Notes under the pieces: generated by a model
Told to the model about the DNA's origin: nothing
What the model saw: only the letters and a program-made list of their open reading frames with translations
The model's database searches: none
From: Coffea arabica
Lineage: Eukaryota; Streptophyta; Magnoliopsida; Gentianales; Rubiaceae
Direction: 5' to 3'
NCBI RefSeq assembly: GCF_036785885.1
Contig: NC_092323.1
Coordinates: forward strand, 496,001 to 560,000
DNA length: 64,000 nucleotides
Program-made: the position numbers and the translations under genes
Shown here: positions 36,502-48,532 of the stretch, one piece after another
Layout of the letters: every line of letters begins with the position of its first letter
Position numbering within the stretch: the first letter of the stretch is position 1

Positions 36502-39259
36502 ATGGCTCCTGCGGAAGACAACGTTGTTGTTCCACACAAGAAGCTTGAGAAGTTGCTGAGCATGAAAGGAGGCAAGGGAGAGGCTAGCTATGTCAATAAC
36601 TCTCAAGCCCAGGTTCTTCGTTCTCCCAACTTTTATTTATTAGTACTTTGTTGGTATCCAGACATGGTAGTTTGCGGACAACCTGGACTAGTAAAACTCC
36701 AAATTTGCACGTTGGATTTAGTACTACTTGAGAGCAAACTCGCCTTCATTTCATCTTCAGATGTTGATCGATCATCAATCTAACATATGCATTACTGTAT
36801 TGGCAAACATAACTACCACTGAATACATCATCGTTATTTTGATCCATAACAAAAATTACATGACCGCATAAAATCAGAGAGGGTTTTTTTTTTCTTTTCT
36901 TTCTACCTTTTTATACATGGCTCTTCTTTAACTTTCAGGGTTTCTTTTTTCTCCCTTTTATATATGGTTCTTCTCCATAAATATACCTTTGCAGGCTCAA
37001 CATGCTCGGTCCATGCTCCATCTTCTGAAAGACACCCTGGACGTAGTCCAACTAAACAGCCCGGAAACCCCTTTCGCGGTGGCTGATTTGGGATGCTCTT
37101 GCGGCAGCAACACTCTCTTCATCGTTGACGTGATCATCAAGCACATGATCAAGCGTTACGAGGCCTTAGGCTACGATGAGCCACCGGAGTTTTCAGCATT
37201 TTTCTCTGATCTCCCCTCCAACGACTTCAACACTCTTTTTCAGCTCCTCCCACCCTACGGCGGTAGCATGGAGGAGTGCCTCGCTTCCGACAGCCACCGC
37301 TCCTATTTTGCTGCGGGAGTTCCTGGTTCATTTTACCGCCGCCTCTTCCCTGCTAGATCAGTTGATTTCTTTTACTCTGCGTTTTCCCTGCACTGGCTTT
37401 CTCAGGTAGTTATTTCTCATATGACCCCCTTTTTTTTTTCAAAGTTACAAGAAGAAGAAGAAGAAGAAGTACCTTTTGATGCGCAACCTTTACTGTACGT
37501 AGACTTTCATGAGCAGGACAACATGATTCATAGTTGATTAAACAGCAAATGAAATATTTTAGGAAAAAGGTTCATAATACTGCTGCCTAATTAGACTAAC
37601 TAATAATAGTAGTGATTGTTTAAGAAAACTTCGTTTGTTTTATTCTCGAATCCCGATGATGATTTGCAGTTTAATTATGACACTAAACCAGATTGATTAT
37701 ACTAAGTGAAGTAATCAAAACGTAGGCATTTGCTTTAGCTTGTTAACGATCGAAACGTAGCGTCTGATTTACTTTGAGAAGGTCAAAAAGTAAAAAAGTA
37801 GGGTAATAATTATAATGCCCCTTGGCTCTAATCAAACTTCAAAACCGCCTTTCAAAGACTTGCTGAATCCATCTTCGACCCTTTTGATTCCATTATTGTA
37901 GGGTAGCATATGGTATCAGTTTATGAAATATTGCCTTTTGGGCAAATAACTTTCTTTTGGTTTCAACAAAATCCCCTTCTTCCATGTTCAATTGTAAGTT
38001 CCCAAAACACGCCTTCAAATGTTCATATAAATAATAATAATATTGTTCAAAAATAAATAAAAAAGGAGAAAGAATTGTTGACAAATTATTATGAGGAGTC
38101 AGAGGGAGGTCATTGACGTTAAATTACTCCTACTTGATAGGACAGAGAGTCAAATGAAAGATTTGAAAAAGCTTAGCTAGTGGCTATATAAAGTTGGTTT
38201 GAGAAAGAACAAGTATCATAAGATGACAAATCATGGGCTAATTAGTCAATCCTCCTCTTTCGGTTTCGGAAGTGCTAATTAATAATTACCGCTGGCTATT
38301 GTGGATTAGCTGCAGTAGTGTATTATAGGGTGGCAAGTCAAGTCATCACAAACAGGAATGTATAACTGCAGGTGCCGGATGCTGTGGTGGACAATAGATC
38401 AGCGGCTTACAACAAAGGAAGAATATTCATCCACGGTGCAAGCGAGATCACAGCAGACGCCTATAGAAAGCAGTTCCAGACGGATTTAGCCGGTTTCCTC
38501 AGGTCAAGATCACTGGAAATGAAGAGGGGCGGGTCAATGTTCTTGGCCTGTTTAGGCAAAACTTCACTCGACCCCACAGACCAAGGTGGGGCAGGGCTTC
38601 TTTTTGGGGCTGATTTTCAAGATGCCTGGGATGATCTTGTCCGAGAGGTAATCATAACAACAAATCATCATCATTATTACTCCTATTTAGGATAATTTGT
38701 TTGGTTTAGAAAAACATTAATTCATGCCCTCGAATCGAATGGTAATTACTAATTACTTACTGCACCTAGTTACTGCATGCATACATAATCTGGTATCCTA
38801 ATCTTTCGAGGAGGAGGAGGAGGAGGCATCACATCAATGATCAATCTCTCTCTCTCCCCAGTACTTACTTACATTTTGCTGCGTTGGCGATGAATGGAAC
38901 AGGGTTTAATCACGAGCGAGAAAAGGGACAAGTTCAACATTCCGGTGTACGCGCCGAGCCTGCAAGACTTCAAGGAGGTAGTGGAAGCCGATGGGTCGTT
39001 TGTGATAAACAAGCTGGAAGTATTCAAAGGAGGAAGCCCGCTGGTGGTGAATCACCCAGATGATGCGGCTGAGGTGGGCCGAGCCTTAGCCAACAGCTGC
39101 AGGAGCATCAGTGGAGTCCTAGTCGATGCCCACTTAGGCGATCAGCTCAGCGAGGAGCTGTTCTCCCGTGTCCAGCGCCGAGCCACAAGCCACGCTAAAG
39201 ACATACTAGAACACCTCCAATTCTTTCATATAATTGCCTCTCTTTCTCTGGCTATATAG
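36502..39259 (+). CDS. IAMT1: Indole-3-acetate O-methyltransferase (SABATH family)
   Basis: Four exons, 36502-36612, 36995-37405, 38372-38647 and 38903-39259, all phase 0, give 384 residues. The enzyme transfers a methyl group from SAM to the carboxyl of the auxin IAA, making inactive MeIAA, and affects leaf and hypocotyl growth. Visible SABATH features are LLSMKGGKGEASYVNNSQAQ (residues ~18-37), with the Ser and Gln that contact SAM and substrate, then the SAM loop ADLGCSCGSN (67-76) and SDLPSNDFNTLF (108-119). These are followed by PGSFYRRLFP and SAFSLHWLSQ (165-174) and a C-terminal lid ending LQFFHIIASLSLAI. The match to Arabidopsis IAMT1 is much closer than to the salicylate, jasmonate or caffeine branches. 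Exons are clearly GC-richer than their introns. All catalytic motifs look intact. Confidence 0.94.
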
Positions 39260-40540
39260 TCTAAAATTGCAAAAAAGGCAGATATATATATATTATTATT
39301 ATTATATAGAGGAGGTGGATGGAGGATCTTGTACTTCCACTTCCTGGCTATATATATATATGTGTGTGTATGCATATAGGGACTGTTTGTTTGCACCTGT
39401 CAAGTTATAATAATTTTTTCTTTTCTTATATATATATATATATATTTATATATATTGCTGGTTTCGTGTTTCCTTTTTTTTTTCTGGGGAATTAGTGAAT
39501 AAGTTTTCTCTTTTCTTAATTTGGAAATACAGTTTAAAAAAAATCACTTCATTAAGTAAATAAAGTGATTGAAACTTCCTTCAGGCTTCAACTCAATTAT
39601 ATATCAACAGGAGGACAGCTGAGCCTCACAATTGTAGTGCCAAGAAAAGCTTCAGAGAATACATTTATTTGTATGTAGAGTACATTGGCATAATCTCCCA
39701 TATTGAAATATTATTGCTTGCTTATGTACGCTGCTCACTGGATTTGGAGAGAGGAAACAGCCGACATGGTTTTCAGCCCGAAAGGAAAAGCAAAATGAGA
39801 GGAAAAAAAAAAAGTAAAAAAGTTGTGAGAGTCAATGAGGTGTGGATCCATCTTATCCAACATTGTGTTAATCAAATCACCTTTAATTAACATCGTAATG
39901 GAATCTATTGGATGGCTCCTTTTACCGTGAAACAACAACAATTATAGCGCTTTTGTGGAAACTTTCCACAGTTGGAATGCCTGTTTAGTCTTTCTTTTTT
40001 CTTGTATACGTTCCGTCAGTTCTCCAAAACCGAGACTGCCTTTGTCTAATACCTAGACTTCAACTAAACCCGATCAAAATCAGCAAAGGACATATGCAGC
40101 AGCGTTCCCTGTCCCTGCCCTGCGTGCATGTCCAATCTTTCATGGTTCATTATGTGAAGACTTCTTCATTGATCCATACGATTCAAGGTTCCAACTCAAA
40201 ACACTTCGATGCCTATATCAGATCAAGCCCCTACTGTAAAGTCATACAAAATTGCCCAAAACACGACATTGCTAAATCCCTGTCAAGGCAGCCGTGCACC
40301 ATCACTCCGAATCTCCAACTCCAGCCATCCTTCTTTCCAACACCCATCAGCGTTGCTAAATCATTACTGCCATTACACACTTAATTTCAAGGTATATAAT
40401 CACATAAAGTTAAAAAAAAAAAAAAGACTTTCCCCCTGGAGAAGAAGAAGAGAAAAGAAAAGAAAAAGAGTACGTAAGGTAAGGTTGAGGAAAATTCGGA
40501 TGCAAGTGTAAGAATAGCGTTACATAATCTCCAAACATTC
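39260..40540. other. IAMT1 3' flank and spacer
   Basis: The first 250 bases are AT microsatellite-rich 3' untranslated sequence (TATATA and TGTGTG runs). A purine-rich patch lies at about 40420-40490. Open frames here are short and unlike known families; no gene is supported. Confidence 0.45.
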
Positions 40541-40977
40541 TCATACATGAGCCAATGCTGGTCGTCTAAAACTCACCTTCTTCTTCAACTTCCCACTCTG
40601 GGTTCGGCAGAACGAGGAATCTCCGATCTCTCCTCCATCAACTCTATCAAATTTCATCGAAGATGATCTCTCAAGCACGGAATTCTCTCTAGGAATTAGG
40701 TAAGCAGCCTTCGTCATTAGCTGTATGATCAAGCGATGGATAGATAGACCCTCTTGTTGGCTTGCTTAGAGAGGTCAAACTGATGGTGATCGCCTGCTTC
40801 CTTACCGCGACTTAAGCAAGGTGATGCTAAAATCCATTCCTCCAGAGTTACCAACTGCACTTTATTCTTTGACCCATGATACTTCTTTTCTTGAGCGGAT
40901 GGGACTCCTTCTTCTCTCCCCTTTTCTGTGTTGTGCTTCCGCCTAGGCATCCTTGCTTCACAAAATTGATTATGCAT
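40541..40977 (-). CDS. Possible small basic protein, two exons, unidentified
   Basis: On the minus strand a frame starting at 40977 (MHNQFCEARMPRRKHNTEKG) reads through KVQLVTLEEWILASP to KQANKR at about 40750. It can then splice in phase 0 (GT at 40749-40748, AG at 40686-40685) to NSVLERSSSMKF and a C-terminus GKLKKKVSFRRPALAHV ending at 40541. The result is about 124 residues. In favour are the LEEWILASP block and the basic KLKKKVSF end, which look like constrained protein. Against are a very short 65-bp intron, an uncertain start (a second Met lies 9 codons in) and no family I can name. It could also be a remnant. No function is assigned. Confidence 0.33.
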
Positions 40978-42644
40978 GCTGCTAAACCAACTTCAGATTC
41001 TTGTTTAGATGATCCTCTGGCATTCTTCTCGCGAAAACCTTTAAGATTTGATTTCATACTATTTTCCGCTCAAATAATTAATGTCGCACCTAATATTCGT
41101 GAAAAAAAAAAAAATAACTCAAGGAAATTAATGAGATGGTTTTGATTGCAGGATGACGAAGAATATAAAACGGAACTCGGGCCAAGAGGGAACCATTTTT
41201 CATAGGCAGAAACGTTCATTATTAGGATTGATTCTGAACCTCCATTTTGTTATCCATCGGTTGTCCCCAAGCAAAGCAAATATTATTCAGATTCCTCTGT
41301 GGATAATTTTCGGTACTATTTCTACGATACAAGAAAAACCTCGTCGCTCCCGTGAGTTACGTCCAAACAATCCAGAGCCTTTGAATTGTTCTTCAAAATC
41401 AGACGAAAACAATTGTCATGCGTCTTCGCATGCGGCCTTGTTCTAGAACAGAACTAGCATTGTACAGTGGGTACGTATATAGTGCTAAGCCAAGAGAGCT
41501 TTGTGCTGTTAATGTTAGTGAAGCATTGGCACACTTCTACAAAGGACTTCAAGAATGTGGCATCAACTATAAAGAAATCAAGATTCATAAGCTTCCTTCT
41601 ATAGGTAAAAAGTTAATCCAGCCACAGCGTTCTCTCGTTTGGATTGTAGTTTTCTACAGAAATATTTTAATTATGTTTCACGAACACATTTTTTTAATTA
41701 TATTTTCTATCTCACATATATTAAATTATTATAATATTTTTTTACCTCTTCTACAGAAACTTTCATTACCTCTTCCTCTACCCCCAGGCCCACCCCAGAA
41801 GAACGGCAGAAAAAAGAAAAACTGGTATCTTTATTATTGGAAACCATTCCTTGGAATCTCGAAGATTAAAAAAATCAATTTCCTATGAGGTTTCCCGAAG
41901 GTCACTAATTGCTAATTTTAGCGAGACATATACACTTTCGATTTCCAGTTACGGTAATAGAGATATGAAGCCTGTTGAATTAATTAGAAGACCGAGCTAC
42001 CAAGAACCAAATTAAAAGACTTGACAACTGAGATGCACAATCCTACAAACTACTACGAGAAGATCGCAGGGTCGGTCGGATCATAAAATTTGTTACTACG
42101 CCGTTTTAATCGCAGAAGCATCTGAAAACTTCTAATTATACCTTCTTATATTTCAAAAAGAACAAATCGTAAGGTTTTTTCCTTGTAAACTGCGTATTTA
42201 TTTTGCCCTCCAAATCCCTGAACTAAAAGGATCTAAATAAATACTCGCAAATCTGCTTTTAATTATGGTGCTGGCTGCAGACAGCAAGGATTCCAACCAA
42301 CGCATCGTCTTAAAAAAAAAAAAGGTACATACCTAATGGTCGGAAGATAAAAGCATCAATTTTTCGGTGCGTTCAGCAATTTTGTTACAAAAGCACTACA
42401 GTTGGTACACATTAGACATGGGGTGTGAGAAATGTGGGATGGGAAGGGAAGGTTACTGAAGGTCCATAGCACGGGGCATTTCTTCAATGACGCACAAATT
42501 TCTTAATGCACAACCAACTTCCAAACCAGCAAGTGTACAAAATCCAATAACTTCTCAATAACTGATACCCATCTTTACAAGTAAACAAGAGAAGAAGCTG
42601 GCCATAAAAGGAACATCACCAAAGCAAATATCCAAATAAAGAAT
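40978..42644. other. Spacer between the possible small gene and LIP5
   Basis: Bases about 41150-41620 contain frames that look weakly protein-like in pieces on the plus strand but do not join into a recognisable product. The rest is AT-rich. LIP5 3' untranslated sequence lies just below 42645. Confidence 0.35.
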
Positions 42645-45600
42645 TCAGTGACCAGCAGATGGAAGTGTTAATAACTCAAGTGACTTCTTAAGGAAATCCA
42701 CAGCAACAGAAACCTCATCAAATGCCAAGGCTCCAACTGCAAATCTTGCAGCCTTGTGTGCTTCAGCAATCTTTTCAGGCGGAGGCTGGTAACTGCTGTC
42801 ATAGTGATATGTTTGTGCAGCAGTTATTTTAGCTTCTGAAACACTCCCATTTCCACCAGGTGAATTATACTGTGTACCTGATGCATAATTGGTGGTACTA
42901 GGAGCTGATGTTGTAGAATAGGAAGCATCAGAGCCTTGATATTGTGAAGGATAATGAGATGGAGCAGTGGGAAGGCTACTCTCAGTAAAACTAGGATAAG
43001 ACTGAAAATGGGGATATGAGTAAGAGGGAACATCATGTGAAGGATAGTGCTGCTGGGCTTCATGTCGGTATGCTTGTTGATGATAGAATTGGGAATAATT
43101 TTCAGATCCGTTGGTTGAAGGAGGCTGATGGAAAGTATGTGTAGGATAATCATCAGCAGGATAAGGAGATGGAGGTAAATTTGACGAAGGTGATGCCACT
43201 AGGTTGGAAGGGGGAGGAATATTTGCAGAATGGTGGAAGTTAACTGTGTCATATGTTTGAGGAGACGAATCTGACTCAAATGTAGGTCTCGTAGCAGCAT
43301 CACTTCCCGGTTGAGGTGGATAATCGGCTCCGGTTGGGGGTCTAATAGCGGTATCACTTCTCAGTTCAATGTCCTGGAAAGGCACATCAGTTCTTCTCTG
43401 TTCAACGTCCTGAAGTGCTGGGTCAGTACTTCTTGATTCAAGGTCCTGAAAAAAGCAAGGTCAGCATCATTAGCCTGCACACCAACTCAATTGCCCCAAA
43501 AAGAAGTTCAAATCAGCTTTTGGATTTCTTCATGCTACTTCACAAAATAGTATGTCTAGCCTTGAGCCAGAAATTCATGCATAACTCAAAATCCCAGGCG
43601 CATAATAACCAACTTAGTGATCCATTACTTAATCTTTAAAAGAAAAAAATGGAAGAGGAAGAAGATATACAGCAGAACTAAGAGGGGATTTCCAAACTTA
43701 GAAGTAAATGATTTCCCATGATAGCTTGAGAAACCCAAACTCTGCCTATCTCATTCTAGTGGTCCCTACTTCTTAATGAATAAAGTTTCAACTTGCCTCT
43801 AGGCCACATTGATTGCAACAACTAAAGATATACAATAGGGATTGAGGTCATACGTATTCACCACTTGATGTACTTGGTGGCACAGACAAGTCCTTCTCAC
43901 CCCCAGGAGGACCTGGTACAGGTTTCCTTCCTTCTTTCAAAGCTTTCCTGATATCTGCTGCTTTCCAGGCCGCATATTTCTGCTTCTGTTCAAGCTGATA
44001 AAAGAAGTGATCAAGCAAATTCAACAGTGTTAGCAACATAGATCATAAAATTACCTTCAAATGTAAACAATCACGGATGAACAAACAAAATGAACAAACA
44101 AAACTATCAAAATTTTTCATCAGAAACTCACATCAGGCTGAAGTTCACCAAACTGGTTGATTATTTCAAAGAAAATGCTAGCAGCATAAAAAGTCTTTGC
44201 AGTGTTCCTGTAGGAGATGTAGCAAATTATACTGTTTACAGACATATTGTGTAGATTGACAATGTGGAATTGACAAAATCTTGAGGAACTATTGACAGAA
44301 AACCAAATTTCATTGACGAACAAAGAAGATGACATTTATGCCACATTAACTAAATGCCATAAAAGGCAAGTAAGAAGCTGATCAGCCAAGCATGAATGCA
44401 ACCCTATATGTGTATGTGTTTTCTAAAGCCACAATCATCAAAAGCAAACTTCCTAAGCAAAAAATAGCTAATACATATTCATCACACCAAGACATACATT
44501 TTTTCACAAGAAAACAACAAAATCAGTAAATCTAGCTGGGATGATTGGCATGAGTCATAAAAAAAAAGTATAAAAATGTCTAAGAAACAATTATCGCATA
44601 ACCATATCAAGTGGGACGACTATATTAACTCTCATCAATAAGCACTATAGCTTAAAATTGGATTCCAGAACTTCATGTATATGGAGGTTATAGAAAAAAT
44701 AACAGGTATGTTCTTATCACTACAAAGCTGAAGAAAGCAATGTGACAAAGTGACTGCTTGCATGCACGACAAATCCAAGTTCAATTACCTAAGTAAAACT
44801 TCAGGTCTGATATTCTAAGAAAAGCTTAGCTCTTTCTCATAATCAGAAAACAATAAAATGAATACTTCAAGAGACACATGGTTACACATGACAGCCTCAA
44901 GCTCAACAGTAACGAATCCAGCGATTTTAATACTTGAAGCATTGACCAGAAGCCACAGATCAGACCTTGGCCTAAAAATACATTAAGCATAATATGAAGA
45001 TCATATCACTGCCTAGATTAAAGAGGTGCAGTGGAAGCAAAGTATCATACAGGTCAGCTTTTCCAGCACGATCCTGCTTGTCTGCCTTAGAAAACACATT
45101 CATGGCAAATCCCTCAAGGTGTAAATGATCATCAGGCCCCAGCTGCAGTGACTTTTTGTCCTGTACCAAAAAGGGCAGAAGATAGGAAAGAAACTACCTG
45201 TAGTAAGAGATTTTCTTCTTCCTAAAAGTTTAACCAACTTCTGAAGTATGGCAGTAGGAATATTAATGAAAGACGAACAAATTCCCTCAGAGATATGAAA
45301 GATTCAATCATTTTCTTTTGTACATAACAACAAAGTCCATCACTTCCAAAACCAAATAAAAAACTTTAAAAAAATTAAAGAAAAAAGGGTATTATTTTTT
45401 AAGAGAAGCTTGATCCTGATACACGTAACATACATCATCAACTAATTGCATAAACATTCTCACGAAGAATCTATAAAAGCAAGTTAGAAAGAGAGATAAC
45501 CAACAAAAAAGCTCCAACAAGACTCCAAAATGGAGTATCGTCATCATATAATATCTCTCAAATGATCGGCTTTGTACCAAAAGAATATATAGAAAAAATA

Positions 45601-45725
45601 TAAAAGAAAGGGGAAAGTAAAAACCTTCTCAAGTTGTTTCATGAGGGAAACGAGGAGAGAGTTGGTGGTCTTAGTACGCTCGCTCTGGGGGATCTTCAAT
45701 CCTCGTTCCATCGCATATAATCGAC
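42645..45725 (-). CDS. LIP5: LIP5/VTA1, ESCRT Vps4 (SKD1) regulator; first coding exon not found
   Basis: Five minus-strand exons: 45725-45625, 45160-45051, 44207-44132, 43994-43854 and 43445-42645. They encode about 408 residues from RLYAMERGLKIPQSERTKTT to the end. LIP5 binds the AAA ATPase SKD1/Vps4 and stimulates ESCRT-III disassembly at multivesicular bodies. Seen are the rest of the N-terminal MIT-type helical region (ADKQDRAGKADL, AKTFYAASIFFEIINQFGE, QKYAAWKAADIRKALKEGRK), a long Pro/Ser/Tyr/His-rich linker, and the C-terminal Vps4-binding domain (AEAHKAARFAVGALAFDEV, ending SLELLTLPSAGH). The first exon here starts with two bases of a split codon after a good acceptor, so an upstream exon is required. 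Arabidopsis has ~32 residues there (NEPAK...LLPYLQRADEL... type). Nothing like it is visible up to the next gene. An internal Met (MERGLK) could start a shorter protein. Confidence 0.85.
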
Positions 45726-48532
45726 CTAACAACCAAAAGACGTCGAATTTCCGAAATCAGCAAATAGCAAAAGTTAGGGTTTAAGTAAAGTACTAACTTC
45801 AATTTTGATGTAAGAAGTTCTCCCTTTCTTTTCTAACCTTTTGCTAAATTGGTTGCCTCGTAGGACGTTTATGTAATTATTTGCACCGAAAGATGGCGAT
45901 GGCGTGTGGGGTGCTAAATGTCTCTCTGCCTCTTTTGGGTCGAGAAACTTGAGAATGATTAGAAAGGGAAAGAAAAAAATGTTACAGTTCAAATGCCCCC
46001 ACATTTCTTCTATGTGTTACAAATTATAAAATATTTTCCAGCAATTTTTTTTTTTTTTTTATGTTTTCGATCATCTTTTTTGTTTCGCAGATAGCAAATC
46101 ATAAAAAAATATTATAATAGTTATTTCAAATAATACTCAATCCAAACACATTATTCTTTTATCTAACCAAACTCAAGTTAAATCTAAGAGCCAATCAATA
46201 TTAAACCTTGTCTTACCTTAATTTGATTATTAATGAATAAACTAACAAGCTTAATTCATATTTCACAAAAAACCCCCCTCCCCCCCCCCCCCCCCCAGTT
46301 TACAAATTAATTTTTTCTTGATTAACAGTGTCATGATTTATTCTTTCACCCTAATATTTATAGATATATATCGCATGTTCAAATTTTAAACTTGAATAAA
46401 AATGGCTTATTATGCATCCAAACTTGAGAAAATTATTTGTATGTATATCATATGTTCAAATTTTAAACTTGGCTAAGAATTATTTCTTGTTATGCATCTA
46501 AATTGGACGAAATCCTATAGTCCGTTTAGAATATTATTCTCTCAATATATATTCATCAGTGATGATATTGATTTATTTATGAACTTGTTAATGTAAATGT
46601 TAAGAACACTTATTTCATTGTTGATTTATTTATAAACTTGTTATAACCTAAGAGTCAAGAACACTTATTTCATTACCCAAAGGAAATTTTAGAATCTCCC
46701 CAAAATTTATTAGCAAAAAACAAAAATTTATCCAACAATTATATTCTTGAATTGACTTGGGTAATCTTTTTAGAAAGAAAAGATTGACATTTTATCAATA
46801 ATAACTCAATATTTTGATTTTTTTTTTGTCAAAAATTAGTTTTTATTTCCAACAAAATCTACAAACACACCAACACAACATAATCACCTCTTTCTCCACC
46901 ACCACCACCACACTCTCACTCCTCCCAACTACCACCAATCGAAATAAGCCCCTTTCTCTTCACTTCTCCCCCTCCCCCTCTCTCATCCAAAAACCCACGC
47001 CTATGGCTGCACCTTTCTGCCATCATCGCCACCTCTACTCTCCTTCATCCACTCTTTCCTCCACTTTTCTCCTTCACCTCCCTTTCCCTTGTTCCTTTTT
47101 TTTCCACATTTCCCTTCTTCCTTCTCCTTTTCCCATTCCGCTTTTCTTCTTTTTCCTCCATCCAACCATGACTGATCTGGTCTAGATTGTGGATGGTGGG
47201 CGAAGAATAGGAGGAAAGAAAGGGAAAGGAAGAAAGGAGCAAGGACAAAAGATAGGGAAGGGAGTAGGGAGGGATAGCGGTGAAAGAGGGCAATAGTGAT
47301 GGATAGGTCATCTACCGGGGTGCAAGGAGTAGGTAGGGGGAGGGGCAGAGAAGGGAACGAAGAAAATATCGCAAAAAATTTTTTTTTTAAAAAAAGCCAA
47401 AAAACCACACACCTTCTAACCGTCTATAACAATTATTTTTCTACACTGAAGTTCAATAAAAACACCCACTCCCGACGGACTTGGTTGTTAAGAAGTAAAA
47501 GTTGCTATTACAGCCCCAAACGAAAAATGCACGAATAATTCATAATGATCGAAAAAAACATATTAATTTCTATCTTTGTGATTGTCTTCATCCAGGACAA
47601 CATATTAGGCAATTGCGGAAGAGAGCTGAAAACAGCCAGTTATATCAGATACGCCAAGTCACCCAGGATGTCGAGTAATTTTGACCCCAAAAAAAAAATA
47701 GAAAAGGGCATGACAAGGTTCCTACTCTGGACTACAACTAGAAAATTTTCAATAAACTATTATGAGAACCGATACATGTACTTGTAAAAGCTATAATTTC
47801 TAGCCCAAAAGAAAACCAAATTAAAAGAACTACAGATTGTACACGAACTGAATATTCCACCATTGGTTGTCCCGGGGCCTCTGCTGCCACCACCACCTGT
47901 TCATAAGCCCACAACTTACAATCAGCTGCAGACAAATCAAAGAGGAACCGGTATTCTAGTTTTAGATAAAAAGTTTCAAGTACTTCTTTCTGACAGCTTA
48001 GGCCTAAGTCCCCATGTCCATTACTTCAGAAGAATGCAAACAAAATATTACTCATCAATAGTCTGGATTTTTCAATGGCCTATGTTGTCAGGGCAGAAAG
48101 GGGAAGAAGCAGGGGGGGTGGGGTGGGGAATTGCTTGGATAAGTTGGCCTGGCACTCTACAATGTTAGGCATTATGATAGAAGGGCACAAATAAAAGACA
48201 CTGGAGCAGAATTGCGACCAAACTTTTCATCAGACCAAAAAGATGCTTATATTGCCAATACTTGACATGCAAGCCGAATCTATGTAACCAAAATGCTGGA
48301 TTTAGGTTGTAAATCAAATTACTCTTACAAAGGAACATGAAAGATTATATCACCAGAATACCAAACCCAACAGCCTAAACCCTACACCCCCCTCCCCATC
48401 CACTGCCGTGAACCCCTCCTGGCAGGGAAAAAGGAACTGGGAGATGTTTTACCTGAAGAAAGTCTTAGTAGAGGGTAGCTGCATCCAAAGCCCAAGGACA
48501 TTGACACCCAAAATGATTGGGTAATTGACTGA
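45726..48532. other. Spacer upstream of LIP5, with local duplications and a pyrimidine/purine switch
   Basis: The LIP5 first exon and promoter are expected here but no coding match was found. Features seen are a C run at about 46275-46298, two adjacent small tandem duplications (46366-46508 and 46569-46675), and a long pyrimidine-rich block (about 46860-47165) that flips to purine-rich (about 47200-47360). Bases about 47550-48532 probably include the 3' untranslated region of the PHD gene. Confidence 0.45.
46366..46675. repeat. Two adjacent small tandem duplications
   Basis: TGTTCAAATTTTAAACTTG recurs at 46376 and 46453 (period 77), together with the flanking TATATC and TTATGCATC(C/T)AAA words. 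Immediately after, TTGATTTATTTA...AACTTGTTA and AAGAACACTTATTTCATT recur (46569/46621 and 46602/46657, period about 52-55). Both pairs are diverged but clear. Confidence 0.75.

Noticed and set aside
41153-41888. Plus-strand frames with a protein-like piece (SEALAHFYKGLQECGINYKE)
   Set aside because: The piece is attractive but neighbouring frames do not join through good splice sites and I recognise no family. Left as spacer.
45774-46004. Minus-strand frame MWGHLNCNIFFFPF... as the LIP5 first exon
   Set aside because: It lies in the right place but has no resemblance to the conserved LIP5 N-terminus and meets a stop before the known acceptor.
46814-47408. Open frames on both strands in the pyrimidine/purine block
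   Set aside because: The Ser/Pro/Phe-rich and Arg/Lys/Glu-rich translations are a direct effect of base composition, not coding.
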